Assembly: GCA_002029295.1 (NCBI GenBank)
Contig: MZGW01000003.1
Coordinates: 248,001 to 312,000 of the forward strand
DNA length: 64,000 bases
Direction of reading: 5' to 3'
Source: Alkalithermobacter paradoxus
Lineage (GTDB): Bacteria > Bacillota > Clostridia > Peptostreptococcales > Peptostreptococcaceae
In this document: positions 38,272-47,428 of the stretch, in pieces
Layout: each line of letters begins with the position of its first letter
How positions within the stretch are numbered: position 1 is the first letter of the stretch
The notes under the pieces: generated by a model
Database searches by the model: none
The model's input: the letters and a program-made list of their open reading frames with translations, nothing else
What the model was told of the DNA's origin: nothing
Position numbers and translations under genes: made by a program

Positions 38272-40416
38272 CTAAATACCTTTCATGGAAAGTGATACTC
38301 TTTGCTTTTGAATATCTACGCTAATAACTCTAACATCTACAATATCCCCTACAGATACTACGTCCATAGGATCCTTTACAAATTTGTCACTCATCTGTGA
38401 TTTATGTAAAAGTGCATCATTTTTTATTCCTATGTCTACGAAAGCTCCAAAATCTACTACATTTCTGACTGTTCCCTTTAATACCATTTCTTCCTTTATA
38501 TCTTCTATCTTAAGTACATCGCTTCTAAATATAGGCTTTAAGCTTTCTTCTCTTGGATCTCTTCCTGGTTTTTTAATTTCATTTATTATATCTTTGAGCG
38601 TAGGAATTCCAACATTTAATTCTTCGCTTAAGCTATTTATTCCTATTTCTCTTACCCTTTGCTCTATATTATTTATATTTTTATTTTTAACATCATCTAA
38701 TGTGTATCCTAATTTTTCTAAAAGGTTTTTGCATATGTCATAGCTTTCTGGATGAACTGAGCTATTTTCTAGTGGATTTTCCGAATTAGGTATTCTCAAA
38801 AAACCTGCACACTGCAAGAATGCAGCAGGGCCTAATCTCTTAACTTTTTTCAGTTCACTTCTTGATTTAAACTCTCCTACTTCTTCTCTATATGCAATTA
38901 TATTTTTAGCAACCCCTTTACTTATTCCTGCAACATACTGAAGAAGTGAATAAGATGCAGTGTTTAAATCAACACCAACAGTATTTACAGAATCTTCAAC
39001 AACTCCATTTAACACCTCTTCTAATCTTTTTTGATTTACATCGTGCTGATATTGACCTACCCCTATATGTTTTGGATCTATCTTTACAAGCTCTGCTAGT
39101 GGATCTTGTAATCTTCTAGCTATAGATATTGCCCCTCTTAGTGACACATTTATATCCGGGTGTTCTTCATTTGCAACTTCCGATGCTGAATATACAGAAG
39201 CTCCTGCCTCATTAACTATTATATATTTGATATCTCTATCCATTTCTTTTATTAGTTCTGCTACGAACATCTCAGACTCTCTTGATGCTGTACCATTTCC
39301 TATAGCTACTATATTTACATCGTGCTTATTTATAAGTTCCTTGAGTATCTTCTTAGAAGTTTCGATATCTTCTTGTGGAGCTGTTGGATATATAGTTGTA
39401 GTATCTATAAGTTTTCCATTTTGATTTACTATTGCTATCTTGCATCCAGTTCTGTAAGCTGGATCAAATCCCATAACTACACTTCCTTTAACAGGAGATT
39501 GGAGAAGTAGTTTCTTTAAGTTTTCTCCAAATACTCTTATAGCTCTTTCTTCTCCTATTTCAGTAAGATGTGATCTTATTTCTCTTTCTATAGACGGGTA
39601 TATAAGTCTTTTGTAAGAATCATTTATAGAATCTATTATATATTTAGATATATCTCTTTCATTATTTTTTATATAACTTGAAGATATTCTGTGAACTATC
39701 TTATCATCTGAAAGCTCTAACTTTACCTTTAGGTATCCTTCTTTTTCTCCTCTATTTATAGCAAGTATTCTATGTGGAGCCATAGTTTTTACTCTCTCAC
39801 TATATGAGTAATACATACTATAAACAGAGTCTTCTTCAGTAGCTCCTTTAGATGATATTATCCCTTCATTTAGAGCTATATTTCTTATCACTTTTCTTAA
39901 ATTAGCATCCTCTGATATAATTTCAGCTATTATATCACATGCCCCTTTTATTGCTTCTTCAATGCTATTTACTCCCTTTTCTTCATTTATGTAAATGCTA
40001 GCTTCTTTATCTATATCTTCAATAGTATAATTTAATATTCCAAGTGCTAAAGGCTCAAGGCCCTTTTCTTTTGCCATTGTAGCTCTTGTTCTTTTCTTAG
40101 GTCTAAACGGGGCATATATATCTTCTATCTCCTGAAGTGTTTCACACTTTTCTATACTTATCTTTATTTCATCTGTAAGCTTATCCATATCATTTATAAG
40201 CCTTATTACATCTTCTTTTCTACTTTCTAAATTTCTAAGATACATAAGTCTATCGTGAAATTGTCTTAGTACTACATCGCTTAATTCTCCAGTCATTTCT
40301 TTTCTATATCTAGCTATAAAAGGAATTGTATTTCCTTCATCTATAAGTTTTATTGTATTTATAACTTGAAAATCTTTTAGATTAAATTCCTTTTGTATTA
40401 TACTTTGTATATTCAT
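38272..40416 (-). CDS. tex: Tex-family RNA-binding protein
   Basis: A 714-residue transcription accessory factor. The ATG with GGGGG upstream is chosen over an earlier in-frame start. Visible are the N-terminal helical part PFIARYRKEMTGELSD near residue 26, the YqgF-like nuclease fold MGFDPAYRTGCKIAIV near 320, the helix-hairpin-helix VGVDLNTASYSLLQYVAGIS near 485, and a C-terminal S1 domain (VLKGTVRNVVDFGAFVDIG near 640). It leads a run of closely spaced genes with the two kinases. Confidence 0.95.
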   Translation of the reverse strand: MNIQSIIQKEFNLKDFQVINTIKLIDEGNTIPFIARYRKEMTGELSDVVLRQFHDRLMYLRNLESRKEDVIRLINDMDKLTDEIKISIEKCETLQEIEDIYAPFRPKKRTRATMAKEKGLEPLALGILNYTIEDIDKEASIYINEEKGVNSIEEAIKGACDIIAEIISEDANLRKVIRNIALNEGIISSKGATEEDSVYSMYYSYSERVKTMAPHRILAINRGEKEGYLKVKLELSDDKIVHRISSSYIKNNERDISKYIIDSINDSYKRLIYPSIEREIRSHLTEIGEERAIRVFGENLKKLLLQSPVKGSVVMGFDPAYRTGCKIAIVNQNGKLIDTTTIYPTAPQEDIETSKKILKELINKHDVNIVAIGNGTASRESEMFVAELIKEMDRDIKYIIVNEAGASVYSASEVANEEHPDINVSLRGAISIARRLQDPLAELVKIDPKHIGVGQYQHDVNQKRLEEVLNGVVEDSVNTVGVDLNTASYSLLQYVAGISKGVAKNIIAYREEVGEFKSRSELKKVKRLGPAAFLQCAGFLRIPNSENPLENSSVHPESYDICKNLLEKLGYTLDDVKNKNINNIEQRVREIGINSLSEELNVGIPTLKDIINEIKKPGRDPREESLKPIFRSDVLKIEDIKEEMVLKGTVRNVVDFGAFVDIGIKNDALLHKSQMSDKFVKDPMDVVSVGDIVDVRVISVDIQKQRVSLSMKGI

Positions 40417-40456
40417 GCTACTACCCCCATAAAATTCATCATAAAGCAATTATACC

Positions 40457-40499
40457 AAAAAAAAAAGAAGTGCTTAGCAATTTTTTTTGCTAAACACCC
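40457..40499 (-). terminator. Terminator of the second flagellin operon
   Basis: Minus strand: GTGTTTAGCAA / TTGCTAAGCAC (one wobble) with an A-rich loop, followed by TTC and a long T run, 35 bp after the FliS-like gene. Confidence 0.88.
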
Positions 40500-40533
40500 A
40501 TATTTTGACTATATTTTCTAAATTTTAAGATTT

Positions 40534-41004
40534 TTAACCCTTATCCCATCTATTGCTGTCATTTACCACATAATCGTTAAGATGTCCTTTTCCATAAGTA
40601 GCTCCTGATACAATAGAAGGTCCTTTAGGTTTAGTACTTTCTTTTTTAGCTATCTCATTTCCTAATTCTACCCAAGCTTCGTATATAGGAGTTATAACTT
40701 TTATAGCGTCTTTGAATTTACTTTCGTCTTTTTTTACTTGTCCTTCAGTTATAAGCTTATTTGTGTATATATACAAACTTCTCAAATTATTAGCTATATC
40801 AGAGTTTCCTTTTAATGTAGCTAAAAGTTCGCTTACTATATCTCTACATTTATTTGCAGATTTATCTAGATTCTCTTTTTCATTTTTATTTATATAAGAT
40901 ATTCCTTCATTTAATGTATCTATCAATCCTTCATACAGTATAGCTACAAGCTGTGCATCGTTAGATGACATAACTCTACTAGCTAAGTATTCCTTTTCTA
41001 TCAT
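40534..41004 (-). CDS. FliS-like flagellin export chaperone (second copy)
   Basis: A 156-residue helical protein with the FliS pattern: an N-terminal segment that includes SNDAQLVAILYEGLIDTLNEG, then SANKCRDIVSELLATLKGNSD and NLRSLYIYTNKLI near residue 78. It is longer than typical FliS (about 125) because of a basic, disordered tail ending YVVNDSNRWDKG. It lies 16 bp after the large flagellin and is probably its dedicated chaperone, separate from the FliS at 51862-52242. Confidence 0.8.
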   Translation of the reverse strand: MIEKEYLASRVMSSNDAQLVAILYEGLIDTLNEGISYINKNEKENLDKSANKCRDIVSELLATLKGNSDIANNLRSLYIYTNKLITEGQVKKDESKFKDAIKVITPIYEAWVELGNEIAKKESTKPKGPSIVSGATYGKGHLNDYVVNDSNRWDKG

Positions 41005-41019
41005 CTATTATACCTCCTT

Positions 41020-42645
41020 TTAGCCTAGGAGCTTAAGTATAGCTTGTGGCTGTTGATTAGCTTGAGCAAGCATAGATACTCCTGCTTGTTGAAGTACATT
41101 GAATTTAGTAAAGTTAGCCATTTCAAGAGCCATATCAACATCTTCTATACGAGATAATGAAGCTGTTAAGTTCTCTGCTGTGTTATCTAGGTTTTGTATA
41201 GTATGTTCTAATCTATTTTGAGTTGCTCCAAGTTTTGAACGTTCAGCTGTTACTTTAAGTATAGCATTGTCTATAACTGTTATTGCTGCTGAAGCTTTTT
41301 CTTCACTTGATATATCAAGTGCGTATTCTATTCTATTAGCAGAAATTCCATCTGTTACATTAGCTATAGCTACATATGAAGCACCTTTAACTCCTGGGTT
41401 TCCATCTGGATTGTCTGAACTTATTCTTAAGTTAAGAGATCTTATATCTCCTATTTCAAGTCTAAATCCTTGTCCTGAGTTTGATCCTATTTGAAGATTT
41501 GTAAGGAATTCTTTAGGGGTTCCCTCTAAGTAAATTAAGTTTCCTTTGAATCCTACTTCTTCAGCTTCTATTTTAAGTCTTGAAGGAACATCTGTATCTT
41601 GTAATAACTTTATTCCATCTATTTGTATGTTTTCTTCTATTTCCTTAACTATATCACTAATGCTTTTATATTGAGAGTTTTCACTATCATATATATCTAT
41701 TCCTCTATTTGATCCTATATAAGGCTCTTTGCTGCTGTCATAAAACTCTATTTTTTCACTTCCTATTGTAAGAGTAGATTTAACTTGTGGAAGAGCTTCA
41801 AAATAGAAACTTCCTTTTGATTTATTGTTTGCATTTTCTGCTTTTCCAGTTGCTGTATAATTAGCACCTGCCGTATTATCAAATATAATATTAGCAGCAC
41901 TTCCTGTTATTTCTATTTGACTTGATCCTCCAATAGAAGTAGTTCTTATTTCTATTGTATTGTCCTTTGTGTATATAGCTTTAGCTGATTCTCCTAGAGC
42001 ATTATTTATAGATTCTAATAATACATCTTTTGTAGCAGCATCTGATCCATTTAATCTATTTAAATTTACTACCTTTTCTTCTCCATCTATCCATATAGAA
42101 AGATTTTTAGAAGCTAAATTACCTAGATTTTTAACATCACTATCATTAGCAAATGCTATCTTAGATACATAAGCAGCAGGCTCTCCTGTAGACATTCTAT
42201 GAACTGTAGTATTACTATTTGGACCTTCATTTCCTCTTAATATCTTTCTTGTATTGTATTCTGTTCCATTTCCTATACGATTTATTTCTGATGTTAATTG
42301 ATTTATTTCGTCTTGAACTGCACTTCTATCACTTTCTGTCATAGTTCCGTTAGCAGCTTGAACCGCAAGTTCTCTCATTCTTTGAAGCATAGCAGTAACC
42401 TCTGCCATAGCTCCTTCTGCAGTTTGTACCATAGATACTCCATCTAAAGTATTTCTTGAAGCTATTTTAAGACCATTTATTTGAGCTCTCATCTTTTCAG
42501 ATATAGCCATACCAGCAGCATCATCAGCAGCTTTATTTATTCTTTTACCAGAAGAAAGCTTTTCTAATGATTTTGCCGCAGTTGTATTATTCACATTTAA
42601 TATACGGTGAGCATTCATTGCAGATATATTATTATTAATTCTCAT
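41020..42645 (-). CDS. Flagellin, large variant
   Basis: A 541-residue flagellin. The conserved N-terminal D0/D1 domain (MRINNNISAMNAHRIL to about residue 135, including KLSSGKRINKAADDAAGMAI) and the C-terminal D1/D0 domain (from NRLEHTIQNLDNTAENL, ending QQPQAILKLLG) flank a ~290-residue variable insert, exposed on the filament surface. The neighbouring flagellar cluster has a compact 270-residue flagellin, so two filament subunits are available. A sigma-28 promoter lies at 42684-42710. The insert shows no obvious known domain. Confidence 0.93.
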   Translation of the reverse strand: MRINNNISAMNAHRILNVNNTTAAKSLEKLSSGKRINKAADDAAGMAISEKMRAQINGLKIASRNTLDGVSMVQTAEGAMAEVTAMLQRMRELAVQAANGTMTESDRSAVQDEINQLTSEINRIGNGTEYNTRKILRGNEGPNSNTTVHRMSTGEPAAYVSKIAFANDSDVKNLGNLASKNLSIWIDGEEKVVNLNRLNGSDAATKDVLLESINNALGESAKAIYTKDNTIEIRTTSIGGSSQIEITGSAANIIFDNTAGANYTATGKAENANNKSKGSFYFEALPQVKSTLTIGSEKIEFYDSSKEPYIGSNRGIDIYDSENSQYKSISDIVKEIEENIQIDGIKLLQDTDVPSRLKIEAEEVGFKGNLIYLEGTPKEFLTNLQIGSNSGQGFRLEIGDIRSLNLRISSDNPDGNPGVKGASYVAIANVTDGISANRIEYALDISSEEKASAAITVIDNAILKVTAERSKLGATQNRLEHTIQNLDNTAENLTASLSRIEDVDMALEMANFTKFNVLQQAGVSMLAQANQQPQAILKLLG

Positions 42646-42683
42646 TATTTTTCCTCCCTAATCTCTTGAGTATTACATTTATT

Positions 42684-42710
42684 TTATCGACACAATATTT
42701 TAAAACTTTA
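42684..42710 (-). promoter_or_regulatory. Sigma-28 promoter of the large flagellin
   Basis: Minus strand: TAAAGTTT (42703-42710), 11 bp, GTCGATAA (42684-42691). Same design as the other sigma-28 sites in this window. Confidence 0.9.
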
Positions 42711-42716
42711 CTATTT

Positions 42717-42854
42717 TTATTTATTTAATTTGTCTATATTTTCTATAAATGAAACCATTCCCCCTACGAGCTCTAGTATTTCCTTAGGGATTTTTTTTTC
42801 TGCATTTTTATTTTCTACTTTATCCTTTTCATTAGCTTTGTTAGGCTTATCCAT
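42717..42854 (-). CDS. 45-residue protein downstream of the FliK-like gene
   Basis: A small open frame of 45 codons starting MDKPNKANEKDKVEN. The N-terminal half is charged and lysine-rich; the C-terminal half (IPKEILELVGGMVSFIENI) looks like a short amphipathic helix. AGGTG lies 5 bases before the ATG and overlaps the region right after the upstream stop codon, with only 9 bases between genes, so translation by coupling is likely. Its stop lies just past the -35 of the flagellin promoter. I do not recognise a family; the FlaG/FliS neighbourhood suggests a flagellar role. Confidence 0.6.
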   Translation of the reverse strand: MDKPNKANEKDKVENKNAEKKIPKEILELVGGMVSFIENIDKLNK

Positions 42855-42863
42855 TTCACACCT

Positions 42864-45593
42864 CTAAATTTTTATATCAAGAAAACCTCTAGACATATTT
42901 ATCTTTTCTTTTTCTTCTTCAGGTAAAGAAGTTATATTTTGACTTTTGTCTACATGAAAAGATATATTATTGATGCTATATCCTAGCTTTTCAAATATAT
43001 TTTTCACTGTAGATTTATTATCTTCAATACTGCTTTTATATTTATCGCTTTCTAAACCGATTCTAAGATTTATATTCTTTTTGTTTATATCCATATATAT
43101 ATTTAGATTTCCTAAAGTCTGTGTATCTAAGTTCATAGCTACGGATACATTTTCTTTATTTATTTTTCCATTCTTACTTTTTTGATCTCTTATATATACT
43201 TGTAAATTAGACAATACATTGTTCATATATATAGGAAGCTGAAATAAATCACCACTCTTATTAAGGTTAGTTTGAAACTTCATACCTTCTTCTATTTGGT
43301 CTATTTTTTTACTCACTAAAGTCTCACTCTTACTATCAAGTTCATAAGTTTTTATATTTTTTATTTCTTTTTCTATTTCTTCATAAACATTTTCTATATC
43401 TATAGTTCCATGTTTAACATCGCTTGATATTTCTTTGCATATATTTTGAAGTCTAGTGCTACTTTCTTCTTTAAGAAGCTCCACAATATCCCCTATATTG
43501 TGACCTATCTGCTCTTTATTTCTTAGGAGCATATATGCACTTTTTATATTTTTCATAACTATGGGAATATTATTTTTCATAAGTAGCGATATAATATTTT
43601 CTTTTTCTTTATTTTCAAGCTTCATATTTGGTATCAAAGTATTATCTGATGTTTTATATTTTTCGTGTTTCAGACCTTCAGTCTCATTGCTTTCTTTAAC
43701 TTTATAAGAATCTATATACTGTGATACATTTTCTATATCGATATTGTAAATATCTATGTTTGACTTCATAGTATCTATTACCATATTGCTCGATATATTC
43801 TCTTTTATATTGTTAAAGTACCCATACACTTGTTGTATCTTGCTTATATTTACCTTATTTATATTGAGGCTATTTTGCATCAGAGCCTTTACGCTTTCAA
43901 ATGTAGACTTTATGTCTATTTTTTTATCTTCGTAAATACTGTTTATATTTTTATTTATATATTTATAAAGATCTAAAGCCTTATTATTATCAAGTTTCTT
44001 AGGCATTTGCAGTTCAGTACTTTGAATATTATTTGTTATTAATTTATGACTGCTTTCTAAACTACTTAGCGTCATAGGTAGCTTATTTTTTATCTGAAAC
44101 GCTACTGTGTTAAGATCTAAATTTTTAAGACTTTCTAGTGTACTTTTCATCTTAACAATTGCATTTAGCTCTATATTGCTATTTATAGCTTTATCTATAC
44201 TTTGTACTTGATCTGTATTTTCTTTTGAATTTATTACAATATTTATTTTGTCTATATTAAAGTCTATATTCTTTTTTATTAATACTAAAAGCTCTTTATC
44301 CGTAACTTTTTGTAGCGATTCTATTTTTTTTAGTATACTTTCTATACCATTTGTATCATCTTTATTAATAGTTTCTTTTGTATCTACATTTTGTTCTTTA
44401 TTTTCTGTATTTATCTTTTCTACTAGCTGTCTTATATCAGTTTTTTCTATGTCTAATCCACTACTTACAAGAGCTGCAGCTTTCTCGCTATCAAAATTAC
44501 TAACCAACTCTTTTAGAGCTTGTTTCATTGTGTGGATCTCTTTTATGTTGACAGTATTTATTTCTATATTATTTTTTATAAATTCCTTAGATATATTTAT
44601 ATTTTCAGTAGTTGCATCAATTTCTATATCATTCAATAATGTCTTTATATCTTCTTCTAGTAACTTAAGCTGTTTTTCTGTAACTTTCACAGGAGTCATA
44701 TTTATATTTTCATATGCCCTTGTTAGTATTTTAGCTTCAGCACCCTTTACTTTTATTTCACTTTTTCTTACATAGTTTTTTAATTTATATATATTATCTA
44801 TAGTAGCTTCTAGCTTATTTTTTAGGACGTCTACAAATGTAGAATTGTCTATATCTTTGATTTTATCTAGTTTGTAGAATGTGTCGTTTATTTTCTCTAT
44901 ATTTTTCTTAGTTATGCTTATATCCTTTTTATATAGAACTTTTATAATATCCGTTATATCCTTACCCATAGGGCTTCCGTATATTTTCTTTGCTATATAC
45001 TCAGCTTCATCTGTACTTATTTCTTTTTTCTTAAATAATTTCATAAATGAAAATCCGTTTTTTTCATTTTTTACTTCATCTATTGCTAAAGATATCTTAT
45101 AAAGTGAATCATTTTCTATATCTATTTCTTTTTCTATTATTTTAATAGCTGTATCGTAATCTAAATTTACGCATATCTTATCTAAGCATTCTTTACTCAT
45201 TACAAAAGAAGTTATATTTTCTTTAGTTATCTTAATATTGTTAATATCTAGTGCTTTAGCAGCATTTAAGTTGTCATTATTAACTTCTATATCTAAATGA
45301 TTTAATACTGCTTCATATTTTTCTTTATCTTCTTTCTCGATTACGGTATCATATTTTTTTATTATTCTAGAGCTAACTATATTTTTTTTATCTATTAATA
45401 CGGTATCTCCCTTATCACACTCTATTTCTTCTCTAAGCTTTGCCTCTATTACCCTGTTATCTCCGATATCTATTTTTATTTCATCTTCATTTTTCTCTAT
45501 CAATGTTCCCTTTATCTTATGTGTAGATTTAAATGAGCTATATGCTTCATTTGCTACAATATAAGAAGATACTTCTAACGCCTTAGCATCCAA
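42864..45593 (-). CDS. Large FliK-like protein of a sigma-28 operon (DUF6240-type)
   Basis: A 909-residue, lysine- and asparagine-rich cytoplasmic protein with many repeated helical segments of the form xxNIxxxKxxIxxxxxNI. The N-terminus (about 1-90) has a beta-rich part GTLIEKNEDEIKIDIGDN. The last ~120 residues (NVSVAMNLDTQTLGNLNIYM, then KNINLRIGLESD) resemble the C-terminal domain of the hook-length protein FliK. The large middle part has no known domain. A sigma-28 promoter (45631-45657) precedes it. I match it to clostridial DUF6240 proteins from memory only. A role in hook length or flagellar export is inferred; a normal FliK would be encoded elsewhere. Confidence 0.7.
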   Translation of the reverse strand: MDAKALEVSSYIVANEAYSSFKSTHKIKGTLIEKNEDEIKIDIGDNRVIEAKLREEIECDKGDTVLIDKKNIVSSRIIKKYDTVIEKEDKEKYEAVLNHLDIEVNNDNLNAAKALDINNIKITKENITSFVMSKECLDKICVNLDYDTAIKIIEKEIDIENDSLYKISLAIDEVKNEKNGFSFMKLFKKKEISTDEAEYIAKKIYGSPMGKDITDIIKVLYKKDISITKKNIEKINDTFYKLDKIKDIDNSTFVDVLKNKLEATIDNIYKLKNYVRKSEIKVKGAEAKILTRAYENINMTPVKVTEKQLKLLEEDIKTLLNDIEIDATTENINISKEFIKNNIEINTVNIKEIHTMKQALKELVSNFDSEKAAALVSSGLDIEKTDIRQLVEKINTENKEQNVDTKETINKDDTNGIESILKKIESLQKVTDKELLVLIKKNIDFNIDKINIVINSKENTDQVQSIDKAINSNIELNAIVKMKSTLESLKNLDLNTVAFQIKNKLPMTLSSLESSHKLITNNIQSTELQMPKKLDNNKALDLYKYINKNINSIYEDKKIDIKSTFESVKALMQNSLNINKVNISKIQQVYGYFNNIKENISSNMVIDTMKSNIDIYNIDIENVSQYIDSYKVKESNETEGLKHEKYKTSDNTLIPNMKLENKEKENIISLLMKNNIPIVMKNIKSAYMLLRNKEQIGHNIGDIVELLKEESSTRLQNICKEISSDVKHGTIDIENVYEEIEKEIKNIKTYELDSKSETLVSKKIDQIEEGMKFQTNLNKSGDLFQLPIYMNNVLSNLQVYIRDQKSKNGKINKENVSVAMNLDTQTLGNLNIYMDINKKNINLRIGLESDKYKSSIEDNKSTVKNIFEKLGYSINNISFHVDKSQNITSLPEEEKEKINMSRGFLDIKI

Positions 45594-45630
45594 GCAATAT
45601 CCCTCCTATCTTCTTATTTTCATATAATTT

Positions 45631-45657
45631 TTATCGACTTTTTTTTATTTTTCTTTA
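45631..45657 (-). promoter_or_regulatory. Sigma-28 promoter of the FliK-like gene
   Basis: Minus strand: TAAAGAAA (45650-45657), 11 bp, GTCGATAA (45631-45638). Confidence 0.85.
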
Positions 45658-45673
45658 ATGCAACTTTTGGTAT

Positions 45674-45700
45674 TAAAAATTTTCTTTTTAATGTCGATAT
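45674..45700 (+). promoter_or_regulatory. Sigma-28 promoter of yaaR
   Basis: Plus strand: TAAAAATT (45674-45681), 11 bp, GTCGATAT (45693-45700), about 37 bp before the yaaR start. It is divergent from the FliK-like gene promoter 16 bp away. Confidence 0.75.
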
Positions 45701-45737
45701 TGTATATTATAATAGTGTGTAGGAAGGAGTTGATCCT

Positions 45738-46181
45738 TTGAATAATATAAACGAGATAAGGAACATAAATCCAATTAATAAAATAAGTTCACATAAGTCT
45801 AAGGATGTTCAAAGAAAAGAATTTATAGAAAAGTTTGAGAAGATAAAGTCCGATCAAGTTAAAGATCACTTAAAAGGAATTTATGATAAAATAGTAGAGG
45901 CTTCTGATAAAATAGGAGAAAAACTTTACTTAGGAGATTTGCTTCAATACAAAAAGCTCGTAAGAGAATTCTTAGATGTAGCTGTGAAAAATTCGCATGT
46001 GTTTCATAAGGAGAATTTCCTCGATAGGAGAGGAAGACATAGAGTATATTCTGTAGTTAAGCAGGTCGATAGAGAACTCGATTCTTTGACTAAAGAGTTT
46101 TTAAGTCAAGAAGTAGACAGGCTATCTATTATCAAAAGACTTGACGACATTAGAGGTATGCTGTTAGATACTTTTATGTAA
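45738..46181 (+). CDS. yaaR: YaaR / DUF327 family protein
   Basis: A 147-residue protein of the YaaR family with the central motif GDLLQYKKLVREFLDVAVKNSHVFHKE near residue 70, followed by YSVVKQVDRELDSLTKEFL. The fold is helical and the molecular role is not established. It starts with TTG, eight bases after AAGGAG. It sits behind a sigma-28 promoter, which suggests that it is made together with late flagellar proteins. Copy 2 of the 99-bp repeat lies 12 bp after its stop. Confidence 0.88.
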   Translation: MNNINEIRNINPINKISSHKSKDVQRKEFIEKFEKIKSDQVKDHLKGIYDKIVEASDKIGEKLYLGDLLQYKKLVREFLDVAVKNSHVFHKENFLDRRGRHRVYSVVKQVDRELDSLTKEFLSQEVDRLSIIKRLDDIRGMLLDTFM

Positions 46182-46192
46182 GAAAGTCTTTC

Positions 46193-46291
46193 TTTGAAAG
46201 ATTTTAAAGGTGAATTTTTTTGAAATTCATAACGGAAATTATAAGTTATCCACAATTCAAAAAGTTTATAATTTCCTATTCATTATAAAAA
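46193..46291 (+). repeat. Copy 2 of the 99-bp intergenic repeat with hairpin and DnaA box
   Basis: Matches 8097-8195 at 95 of 99 positions. The arm at 46234-46245 ends in G where copy 1 has A, and still pairs as G-U with the other arm (TTTATAATTTCC). The perfect DnaA box TTATCCACA (46246-46254) is in the loop. The repeat directly adjoins the prfB terminator, whose hairpin resembles the one beside copy 1. Confidence 0.95.
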
Positions 46292-46294
46292 ATT

Positions 46295-46323
46295 AAAAGT
46301 AGGGAGGTTAGCTCCCTACTTTT
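46295..46323. terminator. Terminator of prfB, usable from both sides
   Basis: A 12-bp perfect stem (AAAAGTAGGGAG / CTCCCTACTTTT) has a T run on both strands. It overlaps the prfB stop codon and is also the first terminator after yaaR. Confidence 0.88.
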
Positions 46324-47420
46324 TTATGTGCTTTAGATATTCATTTATGAAAAGGTCTATATTTCCATCCATAACACTTTGTATATTTCCTATTTCAGCA
46401 TTTGTTCTATGGTCCTTAACTAGGTTGTATGGATTGAATACATAAGATCTTATCTGACTTCCCCAAGTTATTTGCGTATACTCCCCTTGGATATCTTCTA
46501 TCTTCTCTTTGTTCTCGAGCTCCTTTAGTTCTATTAACTTTGCCATAAGCATTTTCATAGCTGTATCTTTATTTGCGTGTTGAGATCTTTGATTTTGACA
46601 CTGAACAACTATTCCTGTTGGAATATGAGTTATTCTTATAGCTGACTCTGTTTTGTTAACGTGCTGTCCTCCTGCACCAGATGCTCTATACGTGTCTATC
46701 TTAAGATCACTAGGATTTATATCTATATTTATGTCATCATCAAGTTCAGGTATTACATCTACTGATGCAAATGAAGTATGCCTTTTTCCTGATGAGTCAA
46801 AAGGAGATATTCTAACTATCCTATGAACTCCCTTTTCACCCTTTAAGTATCCGTAAGCATTTATTCCTTCAACCAAGATAGTTGCACTCTTTATACCGGC
46901 TTCAGGATCTGCAATCAAATCCAGCATAGAGAATTTATATCCCTTCTTTTCTGCCCATCTATCATACATTCTAAGAAGCATCTTAGCCCAATCCTGAGCA
47001 TCAAGACCTCCACTTCCTGCATGTATAGAGAGTATTGCATTATTTTTATCATATTCTCCACTCAAAAGGGTCTTTATCTTCATATCTTCAAGCCTTAAGT
47101 ACAGCTTTTGTACTAAAGTTTCTATTTCCTTTTCTAAAGTTATATCATTTTCTTCAATACAAAGCTCTATCATGACATTTACTTCTTCTAATTCATTTTC
47201 TACATTTTCAAAGTCTTCTAATGTTTCTTTTAAGGCTTTATTTCTTTGAAGAACTGCTTGAGCTTTTTCATTATCTTCCCAGAAATTAGGTTCTGACATT
47301 TCAACTTCAAAAGATTTTATAGCTTCCTTTATCCCTGCAATGTCAAAGAGAAACCCTCAATTCTTCTATTGTACTTGTCATGCTTTCTATCTTTTGATTG
47401 TACTCTTGTATATTAAGCAC
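46316..47420 (-). CDS. prfB: Peptide chain release factor 2, with programmed +1 frameshift
   Basis: Terminates translation at UGA and UAA. The coding sequence is split: 47420-47346 (25 codons from a GTG start, VLNIQEYNQKIESMT...) ends at CTT TGA. Skipping base 47345 continues at 47344-46316, giving 367 residues. The slip site CTTTGAC preceded by AGGGTTT is the classic RF2 autoregulatory frameshift. The rest has the peptide anticodon SPF (RISPFDSSGKRHTSF) and the GGQ motif (RASGAGGQHVNKTESA). It follows secA by 8 bp, and the terminator overlaps its stop codon. Confidence 0.96.
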
Positions 47421-47428
47421 CTTATCAC

